A DNA stretch of 64,000 nt from Labedaea rhizosphaerae (GTDB taxonomy: Bacteria > Actinomycetota > Actinomycetes > Mycobacteriales > Pseudonocardiaceae). Below, piece after piece: positions 47,957 through 56,374 of the stretch. The position numbers and the translations under genes are program-made. Location: NCBI RefSeq assembly GCF_004362825.1, contig NZ_SNXZ01000002.1:987365-1051364 (forward strand). The letters run 5' to 3'. Every line of letters starts with the position of its first letter. The first letter of the stretch is position 1. The notes under the pieces were generated by a model, which was given only the letters and a program-made list of their open reading frames with translations, did no database searches and was not told the origin of the DNA.

Positions 47957-47971
47957 CGGGTCGCCGACCCG
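47957..47971. terminator. 7-bp hairpin downstream of the IniR-like gene
   Basis: CGGGTCG (47957-47963) and CGACCCG (47965-47971) form a compact hairpin between the IniR-like stop and the cassette's promoter region, a position suited to insulate the two units. Confidence 0.5.
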
Positions 47972-47972
47972 G

Positions 47973-50357
47973 TCACTTGGCGATCAGCTCGCGCAGCTGC
48001 GACAGCAGGTCGCTGCGCGAGGTCGCGCCGATCCGCTGGCGCATGCGGGCCATGTGGTGCTCGACGGTCTTGGCCGAGATGAAGAGCTGGTCGCCGACCT
48101 GCTTGTACGTCATGCCCGCGACCACGAGCTCGGCCACCTGGACCTCGCGTTCGGACAACCGCACCCCGCCCTGGCTCTGTCCCTGGGCCTGCTCCTCGGC
48201 CGGCTCGGGCCCGCCGCCCTGCAGCCCGCGCGCGCATTCCAGCAGCCGCACCATGTCCTTGCGGTCGGTGGTGCGGATCGCGGCCTGCCCGGCCAGGCGC
48301 GCCGCGTCCCAGTGCAGGCCGGTGGCGTGCAGGCCGCGCGCGGCGGTCTCCACCTCCTCGGCGTCCACCCGGCCGCCGAGCACGGCCAGCCACACGTCGG
48401 CCCCCGAGGACAACGCGGCGTGGTGCGGACCGGCCTCAGCCATGTCGCCCAAGGCATCCGCGTGCACCGCCGCCTCGTCCCGCTCCCCCGCGACGATCGC
48501 CGCGTGCAGGGCGTTCCACCGCAGCGCGCCCGACCAGAACGGCGGGTCGCCGAGGTCGGCGAGCAGGCGCCAGGCCTGGTCGAGGTGCGGGCGCACCCGC
48601 TCGCGGTCGTCGAGGCGGGCCGCCGCAACCGCGAACTCGCCCAGCGGCAGCAAGGTGAAGAGGTCGACCGGGTGCCGGATGATCACCTCACCGGCTTGAC
48701 CCCAGATCCGGCGCATGGCCGCGAGGTCGCTCGCCCGGCGCGCGACACCGAGCTCGATCGCCAGCGCGAACAGCAGGTCCCGCGCTTCGAGACCGGCCAG
48801 GTCCGGCACCGTGGCCTCGCCGTGCAGCATCGTCAGCCAGTTGCCGAGCAACGTGAGCCGGGGCGTCGGGGTGGCCCGGTCCAGCAGGGCCGACGCGACC
48901 GCGGGCTCACCGCAGTGGACGGCCATGAGCACGCCGATCGCCGCCGGGTGGTCCGGCAGCACCACCGACGGCGCGACCGCGGCCGCGAGCTCCGCCGCGC
49001 TGACCACTGTGGACAGTGCGACGGTCGGCTCGCCGGTCACCGACTCCAGCAGCCCGCGTGCGGTCGAGCCCAGCGCGTCGGACAGCAACGAGTCGGTCGG
49101 CGCCTTCGCCAGCGCCGCGCGCGCCTCGTCCACCCGGCCGGTGCCCAGCAGGCCGATGGCCGCGAACGCGGTGGCGATCCCCGAGGGCGAGCGGCGCAGC
49201 AACGCCGTGGCCGCGGCGAGCTGGCCGCGCTGGGCCAGCGCGGCGGCCGCGACCTCGATGCCGGTGTCCCGTGCGGCTTGGTCGGCCGACGCCATCGCCT
49301 TGTCCGCCAAGCGGAGCGCGGCGTCCACAGCGCCGGAGCGCATGGCCGCGACGGCCCAGTCCGCCACCACGGCCTCGACCGGCCGGCCGGCCTTCACCGC
49401 GGCGTCGAAGAGCAGCACCGCCAGCGCCGGGTCGTGCCCCGCGGCCTCCCGCGCGCCGGCCTCGATCGCCTCGGCCAGCGCCTGGCCACGCACGCCGCTG
49501 GCGATCAGCGGGCTCACCAGGTCGAGCACCGGTCCGCCGCGCCCGAGCTGGGCCTCGGCCAGGCTCGAGTGCAACGCCGTGCGCCGCTGCTGGGAGATCA
49601 GCGAGTCGAGCGCGCGGGCGCCGATGGGCAACAACGTGCCGTCAGCGGCCAGGAGGCCGGTGGCCCGGGCGAGGTCGACGACCTCCTCGGGATCGCGGTC
49701 CAGCACGGCCCGCAGCAGGCCGATGTCGCGAGCCACCCCGGCCTGTGCGGCCAGCAGGTAGGCGACCGTGTCCGGGTCGGCGGTGTCGAGTTCGTGGCTG
49801 GCGGCAGCGAGCGCGGTGTCGGGCAGCTGCGCCGGGGGCGGCGCGGTGAGGTCGAGCGCGGCGGCCGTGTGGCCCACGAGTCCTGGCACGCCACCGGTTT
49901 GCTCGGCGACGAAGGCGACCAGCTCGTCGCTGGCCTTGCCGCCCAACACCTCCCGGACGCTCGCGCGATCGAGCGGGCGCAGCACGAGCTGGCCGCGCAA
50001 GGCCGCGGTCAGCTTCCCGAACCCGGCCGGCCGCGGCGCGGGGCGAGCGGTGACCACCATGCCGACCCGCGGGTCGGCGCCGAGCTTGGTCAGCTCGTCG
50101 AAGGCGGAGTCGGGCAGCTGGTGGGCGTCGTCGACGAGCAGCAGGACGGGGCCGTCCGGGACGTCGACCGCCCCGTACGGGACGGCCTTCGTGCCCGCCT
50201 CGGCGCACCGGTCCATGAGGTGGGCGAGCAGGGCCGTCTTGCCGTAGCCGGCCGGCGCGACCACGGCGAGGCGCACGACGCCGAGCCCGCCGGTGGCGAT
50301 CTGCTCGCACACCCGCGCGGTCGGCTCGTCGAGCACCAACCCGGACCGGCTCGTCAC
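47973..50357 (-). CDS. IniR-like AAA ATPase/LuxR transcriptional regulator
   Basis: This 794-aa regulator has an N-terminal P-loop VVAPAGYGKTALLAHL (34-41), Walker B region VLLLVDDAHQL, a long helical repeat region, and a C-terminal LuxR domain (LSEREVQVAELVVAGMTYKQ, then GDQLFISAKTVEHHMARMRQ). It resembles IniR, the regulator beside mycobacterial iniBAC, and the same context occurs here with iniB/iniA/iniC-like genes. Its start ATG 50357 overlaps the Hsp70-like gene's stop by four bases. Confidence 0.88.
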   Translation of the reverse strand: MTSRSGLVLDEPTARVCEQIATGGLGVVRLAVVAPAGYGKTALLAHLMDRCAEAGTKAVPYGAVDVPDGPVLLLVDDAHQLPDSAFDELTKLGADPRVGMVVTARPAPRPAGFGKLTAALRGQLVLRPLDRASVREVLGGKASDELVAFVAEQTGGVPGLVGHTAAALDLTAPPPAQLPDTALAAASHELDTADPDTVAYLLAAQAGVARDIGLLRAVLDRDPEEVVDLARATGLLAADGTLLPIGARALDSLISQQRRTALHSSLAEAQLGRGGPVLDLVSPLIASGVRGQALAEAIEAGAREAAGHDPALAVLLFDAAVKAGRPVEAVVADWAVAAMRSGAVDAALRLADKAMASADQAARDTGIEVAAAALAQRGQLAAATALLRRSPSGIATAFAAIGLLGTGRVDEARAALAKAPTDSLLSDALGSTARGLLESVTGEPTVALSTVVSAAELAAAVAPSVVLPDHPAAIGVLMAVHCGEPAVASALLDRATPTPRLTLLGNWLTMLHGEATVPDLAGLEARDLLFALAIELGVARRASDLAAMRRIWGQAGEVIIRHPVDLFTLLPLGEFAVAAARLDDRERVRPHLDQAWRLLADLGDPPFWSGALRWNALHAAIVAGERDEAAVHADALGDMAEAGPHHAALSSGADVWLAVLGGRVDAEEVETAARGLHATGLHWDAARLAGQAAIRTTDRKDMVRLLECARGLQGGGPEPAEEQAQGQSQGGVRLSEREVQVAELVVAGMTYKQVGDQLFISAKTVEHHMARMRQRIGATSRSDLLSQLRELIAK

Positions 50358-51991
50358 GCCCCCTCCCGACCATCGCGACGGCCGCGAAGCTCACCGAGAT
50401 CAAGCTCCCCGCGTTCCCGGTCCAGCAGGTCCGCGCTGTCCACCGAGCCACCCCGGTCCCGGCTCCTCCGCACGCCCCGCCCGTCGCGACGCCGGCGAAG
50501 CTCACCGAGATCGAGCTCCCCGCGTTCCCGATCCAGCAGGTCCGCGCTGTCCACCGAGCCACCCCGGTCCCGGCTCCTCCGCGCGCCTCGACGGTCCCCC
50601 ATCTGCGGGCCTGCGGCGCGGCTGCCTCGGGCCGGCCGGTCGTCGTGCTCCGGGAAACCGTCGTGGTCCAGGAAGTCCTCCTCGTCCGCGAAACGGTCCT
50701 GGTCGAGCGAGTCGCCTCGGGTCGGGCGCCCGGCACGGCCCGGCCGGTCCTCCAGCTCCAGGAACTCGTCCCGGTCCAGCGAGTCCCGGTCCAGCGAGCC
50801 GGAACGGTCGAGGCGACCGTCCTCATCGGACCGGTCGCGGCGGCGGGTCGGCAGCTGCAGGCGGCGGCGCTTCGGCGGTTCCAGTGGGGTCAGCGAGATC
50901 GGCGGGCGCGGTGGCGGGTCGGCGGGGACCCGGTCGCGTGCTCGTGCGGCGCCCGCGGTGACGAGTTCGCGGCCCGGCGCGCGGTGCGGCGCGACCATCT
51001 GCACGACGCCACGGCAGATCGCGGTGGCCGGATCGGGATCGACCTCAGCCGGGCAGCCCAGCGCCGCGGCCGCCAGCTCCGCCAGCACCGGCACCCGCGC
51101 GGTGCCGCCGACCAGCTCGACCGCGACCGGACGCGGCCCCTGCGCCGCGTCGATCAGCCGGCGCAGCCGGTCGAGCACGGGCGTGAGCACCGGGCGCGCG
51201 ATCCGGTCGAACTCGGCCCGGGTCAACCGGACGCCGTGCCTGCCGACCGGGACGACGACCTCCTCGTTGACCGACAACCGCTCCTTGGCCACGACACAGG
51301 CCGACCGCAGCCGCGCCGGCGACGGCGGGTCCGACACCTGCTCACGCACCCACTCGACGAGCGCGTCGTCTAGCGCCGCCCCGGCGGCACCGCGCGGACC
51401 GTCCACGTGGGCGAGCAGGTCGAACCCGTCGGGCGTGCGACGCAGCACGGTGCCATCCGCGCGCTCGCCACCGATCCGGCACACCGCGAGCAAGGCGCCG
51501 ACATCAACGGGCTTGCGGGCCGCGTGGCGGTGGGCGGCCGCGATCGGCGCGGGGACCAAAGCCATCGACGGCATGCCTGCGTCGGCCAGCGCGTCGTGCA
51601 GGACGGCACGGCGGTGGGCACCCCAGCCGGGTGGGTGGGCGAGCACGATCCGGCCCGGCTCCGCACGCTCGGCCGCCGCCACCCGATCGGTGACCCAGCC
51701 CGCGAGCGCGGCCGTCAACACCTCGCCTGAGTAGCGGTCGCCACCGAGCAGGACACCGACCTCGTCGCCGACCTGGGCGACGAAGCCCGAGACGACCCCG
51801 TCCGGATCGTGCTCGACCATCGCCCGGGCGTGCTGACCAGCGGAGACGGCCGCGTCCTGGTCGAGGTAGACCACCGAGTCGACCCAGCGCGACGAACCGT
51901 CGAGCGCCACCGCCTCGGGCTCGGCATCCGGCCTGCTCACAGCCGCTTTCGTGCGAGTGGCACCGAGGTCGATGCCCAGCACGTACGACAT
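50354..51991 (-). CDS. Hsp70-family ATPase with charged repeat tail
   Basis: This 545-aa protein has the actin/Hsp70 nucleotide-binding fold: VLGIDLGATRTKAAVSRP at the start, VELVGGTARVPVLAELAAAA in the second lobe and an ATPase domain of about 360 residues. The normal substrate-binding domain is absent. It is replaced by a 180-residue Arg/Asp/Glu-rich tail (SLDQDRFADEEDFLDHDGFP and similar), containing a 37-residue unit present twice. ATG 51991 follows GAGGAGC. The role is unknown; it is co-transcribed with the IniR-like gene and divergent from iniB. Confidence 0.85.
   Translation of the reverse strand: MSYVLGIDLGATRTKAAVSRPDAEPEAVALDGSSRWVDSVVYLDQDAAVSAGQHARAMVEHDPDGVVSGFVAQVGDEVGVLLGGDRYSGEVLTAALAGWVTDRVAAAERAEPGRIVLAHPPGWGAHRRAVLHDALADAGMPSMALVPAPIAAAHRHAARKPVDVGALLAVCRIGGERADGTVLRRTPDGFDLLAHVDGPRGAAGAALDDALVEWVREQVSDPPSPARLRSACVVAKERLSVNEEVVVPVGRHGVRLTRAEFDRIARPVLTPVLDRLRRLIDAAQGPRPVAVELVGGTARVPVLAELAAAALGCPAEVDPDPATAICRGVVQMVAPHRAPGRELVTAGAARARDRVPADPPPRPPISLTPLEPPKRRRLQLPTRRRDRSDEDGRLDRSGSLDRDSLDRDEFLELEDRPGRAGRPTRGDSLDQDRFADEEDFLDHDGFPEHDDRPARGSRAAGPQMGDRRGARRSRDRGGSVDSADLLDRERGELDLGELRRRRDGRGVRRSRDRGGSVDSADLLDRERGELDLGELRGRRDGREGA
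50373..50585. repeat. 111-bp tandem duplication in the Hsp70-like tail
   Basis: Two near-identical units with period 111 bp (37 codons) start near 50373 and 50484. Each encodes SRDRGGSVDSADLLDRERGE and LDLGELR. The reading frame is kept. Only a few base changes separate the copies. Confidence 0.85.
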
Positions 51992-52042
51992 GCAGGTAGC
52001 TCCTCGGGAACGAGACACGGCGAGTGTTCGGTCGGGTGCACC

Positions 52043-52052
52043 TTGGTACCAA
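52043..52052. promoter_or_regulatory. TTGGTACCAA palindrome in the divergent hsp70-like/iniB region
   Basis: A 10-base palindrome lies in the 214-bp gap between the divergent Hsp70-like and IniB-like genes. Further down the gap are a doubled CCCCTAAT (about 52074-52089) and ACACC-G-GGTGT. These are candidate sites for the IniR-like regulator. Confidence 0.4.
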
Positions 52053-52205
52053 ACCCCAGGGTGAGGGAGTAAGCCCCTAATCCCCTAATCGGTGAGTCGC
52101 TGTCACACGATCAGGTTAGGTGACAACACCGGGTGTAACCCCCGATGCCCATGGGGCCCGTGATCCCTAGCTTTCTCTCGTCCGTCCCCACTACGAGGAG
52201 ATCGC

Positions 52206-54467
52206 GTGTCTTTGGATCCGACCACCCTGCAGAGCTTCGTGACGAACCTGCTGACCGATGACGCCGCCCGCTCGGCGTTCGCCGCCGACCCGACCGCGGT
52301 CCTGCAAGGCGCCGGTCTTGGCGACATCACGCCCCAGGACGTCCAGCAGGTGATCCCCCTGGTGACCGACCAGCTCCCCGGCCTCGACGGCGGCCTGCCG
52401 ACCCTGCCCGCCCTGCCCACCGAGCAGGTCAACGACGCGGTGGCCCAGCTGCAGGCGATCGCCGACGCCGCCCAGGCCAACAGCGGCCTCCCGCTCCCCC
52501 ACGTCGGCTTCGCGAGCACCAGCGACCAGGGCAACCTCGCCGGCGCGGTGACCGTGACCGGCGATGGCGTCACCGGCGGCGGCGCCGCTTCCGCGGGTGT
52601 CGACGGCGTCGGTGTGACCGGCGGGGTCGACTCGGCGTACGGCACGGCCCACGGCAGCGGTGTCGTCGGCCTGGACGGCGGCGAAGGCAACCTGACCGCC
52701 GCCAGCCACCAGCTGCACACCTGGTCGGCGAGCGACGCGTCCGTCGGCCTCGACGGTGCGGCGGCCGCCACCTCGACCCACGTCTACGACAACGCCGTTT
52801 CCGGCGCGGCGACCGTCACCCCCGACGGCAACTTCACCGCTGTGGGCGGCGCGCACTCCGACCTCGGTGACGTGCACGGCGCGGTCGCCGGCGGCCTCGA
52901 CGGCGTCTACGGGAACGGCGGTGTCCACACCGACGACCTGGCCACCAACACCGACTTCCACGCCACGCAGGACGGCTTCGGCGTCGTCACCAACGGCTAT
53001 GGCAGCCAGCTGGGCAGCTTCCAGTCGGCCGCGGCGGGCTCCACCGACCGCGTCGCCACCCACAACGAGTTCCAGACCGCCAACGCCCAGGGCAGCAACG
53101 ACTTCTCGGTCGGCAAGGACGGGCTGGCCACCAGCTCCACGCTGCAGACCGACCAGGTCAGCGCCGCGAGCGACGCGACCGTCGGCACCGACGGCACCTT
53201 CACCAGCACCACCGCCGCCGACTCGCAGTTCGGTGGCTTCAGCGCCACCGCGAGCGGCTCCACCCAGGGCTTCGCGGGGGCGACCGAGTTCCACGGCGCC
53301 GGCGTGAACGGTGGCGGCGGCGTGGCGGCCGGCCTGGACGGCGTGACCGGCAAGGCGGGCCTCGACTCGCAGTTCGGCCACGTCGACGTCGCGGGCGCGG
53401 TGTCCACCAGCGGTGGCGCGGGCGCGCTCGCCGTGGGCAACGACATGCTCGGCGTCGAGGGCGACGTCGCCGCGACGACCGACTCCGTCAGCCTGGGCGG
53501 CGACCTGCACACCCCGGCGGGCGACCTGCCGCTGACCCCGGTCAACATCCCCGTCGGCCTGCCCGGCGTGGACGGCCTCCCGGGTGTCGGCGGCCTGACC
53601 GGCGCGCTCCCCGGCGTCGGCGCTCTCCCCGGCGTCGATGGCTTGACCGGCGCCCTCCCGGGTGTCGACGGCCTGACCGGCGCGCTTCCGGTGGACGGTC
53701 TCGAGCACGGCCTGCCGGACGTTGACGGCCTGACCGGCGCCGTTCCCGGGGTCGACGGCCTCACCGGCGCCCTGCCGCTCGACGGCCTGACCAACGGCGG
53801 CTTGCCGGGTGTCGACGGCCTCACCGGCGCGCTCCCGGTGGACGCCCTGTCCGGCGCCCTCCCGCTGGCCGACCAGTTCGGCGGCCTGGGCGACCCGGCG
53901 CACATCCTCGACTCGATCGAGCCCGCCCGCGGTGGCGAGGCGGCCGTGGCCGACTACGTGTCCAACGGCGGCCAGGTGCTGACCGACGGCCTGGCGACCG
54001 GCACCAACACGCTGGGCCAGTACCTGACCGGCACCCCGGCCGCCCCGGTGGCCGACGTCGTCGAGACCGGTAGCAACACCGTGTCGGGCATCGTCTCGCA
54101 GGGCGCGGACGTCGCTTCGCACGTGCCCGCCCTCCCGGCCGTGTCGGACCTGCCGTCGCACCTGCCGGTGGGCGACCTGCCGGCCGCGTCGGATCTGCCC
54201 AACCTGTCCGATCTGCCGTCGCACCTGCCGGTGGACCTGCCCAACCTGCCGGTGGCGAACCCGCTGCCGGAGGTCACGCAGCACGTTACGGATCTGACCT
54301 CGCATGTGACGGATGTCACCAGCACGGTCGGAAACGTGACCGACGTGGTCACCCACAACCCCGTGACCGACGTCGTCAGCCACAGCCCGCTGGGCAACGT
54401 GACCGGCGGCGATCACGGCCTGCTGGGTGGCGACGGGCTGCTTCCCGACCTGCACCTCGGTCACTGA
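52206..54467 (+). CDS. IniB-like repetitive protein
   Basis: This 753-aa protein has an IniB-type N-terminal domain (residues 1-60: SLDPTTLQSFVTNLLTDDAA and DPTAVLQGAGLGDITPQDV), followed by a long Gly/Ala/Asp/Thr-rich region with beta-repeat character. A run of VDGLTGALP units lies at about 450-560 and a SHLP/NLP-rich tail ends it. There is no signal peptide. IniB of mycobacteria is induced by cell-wall inhibitors; its job is unknown. The GTG start at 52206 has GAGGAG upstream. It is followed by a terminator-like hairpin before iniA. Confidence 0.85.
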   Translation: MSLDPTTLQSFVTNLLTDDAARSAFAADPTAVLQGAGLGDITPQDVQQVIPLVTDQLPGLDGGLPTLPALPTEQVNDAVAQLQAIADAAQANSGLPLPHVGFASTSDQGNLAGAVTVTGDGVTGGGAASAGVDGVGVTGGVDSAYGTAHGSGVVGLDGGEGNLTAASHQLHTWSASDASVGLDGAAAATSTHVYDNAVSGAATVTPDGNFTAVGGAHSDLGDVHGAVAGGLDGVYGNGGVHTDDLATNTDFHATQDGFGVVTNGYGSQLGSFQSAAAGSTDRVATHNEFQTANAQGSNDFSVGKDGLATSSTLQTDQVSAASDATVGTDGTFTSTTAADSQFGGFSATASGSTQGFAGATEFHGAGVNGGGGVAAGLDGVTGKAGLDSQFGHVDVAGAVSTSGGAGALAVGNDMLGVEGDVAATTDSVSLGGDLHTPAGDLPLTPVNIPVGLPGVDGLPGVGGLTGALPGVGALPGVDGLTGALPGVDGLTGALPVDGLEHGLPDVDGLTGAVPGVDGLTGALPLDGLTNGGLPGVDGLTGALPVDALSGALPLADQFGGLGDPAHILDSIEPARGGEAAVADYVSNGGQVLTDGLATGTNTLGQYLTGTPAAPVADVVETGSNTVSGIVSQGADVASHVPALPAVSDLPSHLPVGDLPAASDLPNLSDLPSHLPVDLPNLPVANPLPEVTQHVTDLTSHVTDVTSTVGNVTDVVTHNPVTDVVSHSPLGNVTGGDHGLLGGDGLLPDLHLGH

Positions 54468-54490
54468 CCCCTGGACCGGGATGCCCTCCT

Positions 54491-54524
54491 GGATGGGCCC
54501 GCCACGCGCACGGCGGGCCCATCC
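54491..54524 (+). terminator. 13-bp hairpin between iniB- and iniA-like genes
   Basis: GGATGGGCCCGCC (54491-54503) pairs perfectly with 54512-54524 around an eight-base loop. It lies in the 95-bp gap after iniB, so it may reduce expression of the downstream GTPase genes or be a full terminator with a separate iniA promoter. Confidence 0.75.
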
Positions 54525-54562
54525 GCTTTCCCCCGCACGGGTTAGACGGCACACTCTTTCGG

Positions 54563-56374
54563 GTGACGACAGCAGCACCCTTGGTCGACGTCCTCGACGA
54601 CACCATCCGTGCCTGCGCCGGTTACGGGAGACCGGATCTCGCCGACGACCTGCGCGTTCGCCGATCGGCGCTGGCCGCGTCGGCCGTGCGCGTGGTCGTC
54701 GTCGGCGGCACCAACCAGGGCAAGAGCCAGCTGATCAACGCGCTGGTGAACGCCCCCGTGTGCGCGATCGGTGACGACCTCACCACCACCGCCACCGCTC
54801 AGGTGGCGCACGCGGCCACCCCGTCGGCCGCGATCGTCACCGCGGGTGTGCGGGCCCTCGATCCGGCGGGCGACCGCACCCCGGTCCCGATCGACCGCGT
54901 GTCGGCCATGGCCAACGAACAGGCCAGGACCACCGATGTCACCGTGCGCTGCGAGATCGGCCTCCCTCGCGAACTGCTGGCGGCCGGCCTGGTCCTCGTC
55001 GACACCCCGAGCCTGGCCGACAGCGCGGATCCGGCGGTCAACGCCACCGCGCGCCAAGCCGACGCGGTGCTGCTGGCCAGCGACGCCACCCGCGCCCTCT
55101 CCCAGCAGGAACTCGACCTGCTGCGCGTGATCGTCAGCCGCTGCCCGACCGCGGCCGTGGTGCTCACCAAGATCGACATGGCGCCGCGCTGGCGGGCCGT
55201 GGCCCAGCAGGACCGCGACAAGCTCGCCGCCGCGGGCCTGTCCGCCCCGGTCATCCCGGTCTCCGCCGACCTGCGCCTCGCGGCGGCCGGCGCGGGCGAC
55301 CGCCAGCTCGGCGAGGAATCCGGCTTCGGGCGGCTGATCCAGTGGCTGCGCACCGACGTGCAGGCCAACGCCGCGACCATCGTCCGCCGCTCGGTCACCG
55401 CCACCGCCGCCACCGCCGTCGACGAACTGCTCCGCCCGATGGTCGCCGAGTACACCAAGGCGCAGGCGACGCCGACCGGCGGCGCGGTCGCCCGCTGGCA
55501 CGCGGCCGGGCGCCGGCTCGAAGAGCTGCAACGGGAATCGGCGCGGTGGCAGACGATGCTCTCCGACGAGGTCGCCGACCTGATCTCCGACGTCGAGTAC
55601 GACCTGCGCGAGCGGACCCGGCGGATCCTGCGCGAGGTCGACGACTACTTCGAGGTCGCCGACCCGGCCAAGGACTGGGACGAGTTCACCGAGTGGTTGC
55701 AGGACAACCTGTCCGCGGTGGCCGAGGACAACTTCGGCTGGCAGCTCGACCGGTTCGAACACATCGCGCAGCAGCTGGCCGCACGGGTCGACGGGATCGT
55801 GCCCGGCGCGTTCCCGACGGCGTTCCCGGCCGAGTTCGACGACGCCCTGAAGCTGCCGGGCATCGAGAACTTCGGGGTGGCGCAGAAGATGTTCGTCGGC
55901 ATGCGCGGCGGCTACAGCGGCCTGCTGATGTTCGGCCTCGCCACCACGCTGGCCGGGATGCCGCTGATCAACGCGATCTCCCTGGGCGCCGGTGCGGCGT
56001 TCGGCGCGAAGAGCGTGTTCGAGGAGCGCGGCGTGCGGCTCAAGCGCCGCCAGGCGGCGGCGAAGACCGCGGCGCAACGCCACGTCGACGACTTCTTCCT
56101 GCGCTACAGCAAGGCGAGCAAGGACGCCGCCCGCGCCATCCACCGGGTGCTGCGCGATCACTTCTCCGACCTCGCCCGCAGGCGCCAGGCCGAGATCACC
56201 GAGTCGGCCAAGGCGATCAAGCGCACCGTGGACACCGAAGCCGCCGAGCAGGCGCGGCACGCAACCGAGTTGCGCGCGCGGCTCGCCGAGCTCGGCAGCC
56301 TGCGCGAGCGGGTTCGGTTGCTGGCCCAGCAAACCGCGCAGCAATCCCTGCAGCCACGGGGGCTGACCGCGTGA
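54563..56374 (+). CDS. IniA-like dynamin-family GTPase
   Basis: This 603-aa dynamin-like protein has G1 VVVGGTNQGKSQLINA (48-55), G3 VLVDTPSL (146-150) and G4 LTKIDMAPRW (201-204). A helical bundle follows, and a hydrophobic stretch at about 450-485 (LLMFGLATTLAGMPLINA) is in the position of the membrane paddle. Mycobacterial IniA remodels membranes and affects tolerance to wall-active drugs. The GTG start at 54563 has only a weak site. It overlaps the iniC-like start by four bases. Confidence 0.9.
   Translation: MTTAAPLVDVLDDTIRACAGYGRPDLADDLRVRRSALAASAVRVVVVGGTNQGKSQLINALVNAPVCAIGDDLTTTATAQVAHAATPSAAIVTAGVRALDPAGDRTPVPIDRVSAMANEQARTTDVTVRCEIGLPRELLAAGLVLVDTPSLADSADPAVNATARQADAVLLASDATRALSQQELDLLRVIVSRCPTAAVVLTKIDMAPRWRAVAQQDRDKLAAAGLSAPVIPVSADLRLAAAGAGDRQLGEESGFGRLIQWLRTDVQANAATIVRRSVTATAATAVDELLRPMVAEYTKAQATPTGGAVARWHAAGRRLEELQRESARWQTMLSDEVADLISDVEYDLRERTRRILREVDDYFEVADPAKDWDEFTEWLQDNLSAVAEDNFGWQLDRFEHIAQQLAARVDGIVPGAFPTAFPAEFDDALKLPGIENFGVAQKMFVGMRGGYSGLLMFGLATTLAGMPLINAISLGAGAAFGAKSVFEERGVRLKRRQAAAKTAAQRHVDDFFLRYSKASKDAARAIHRVLRDHFSDLARRRQAEITESAKAIKRTVDTEAAEQARHATELRARLAELGSLRERVRLLAQQTAQQSLQPRGLTA

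Noticed and set aside
47952-51734. 1260-codon open frame opposite the IniR-like and Hsp70-like genes
   Set aside because: It spans two convincing genes on the other strand and contains only Arg/Gly/Pro-rich sequence.
52191-54578. 795-codon open frame opposite the IniB-like gene
   Set aside because: It mirrors the iniB repeats and has no start context or recognisable domain; iniB has the ribosome site and family match.
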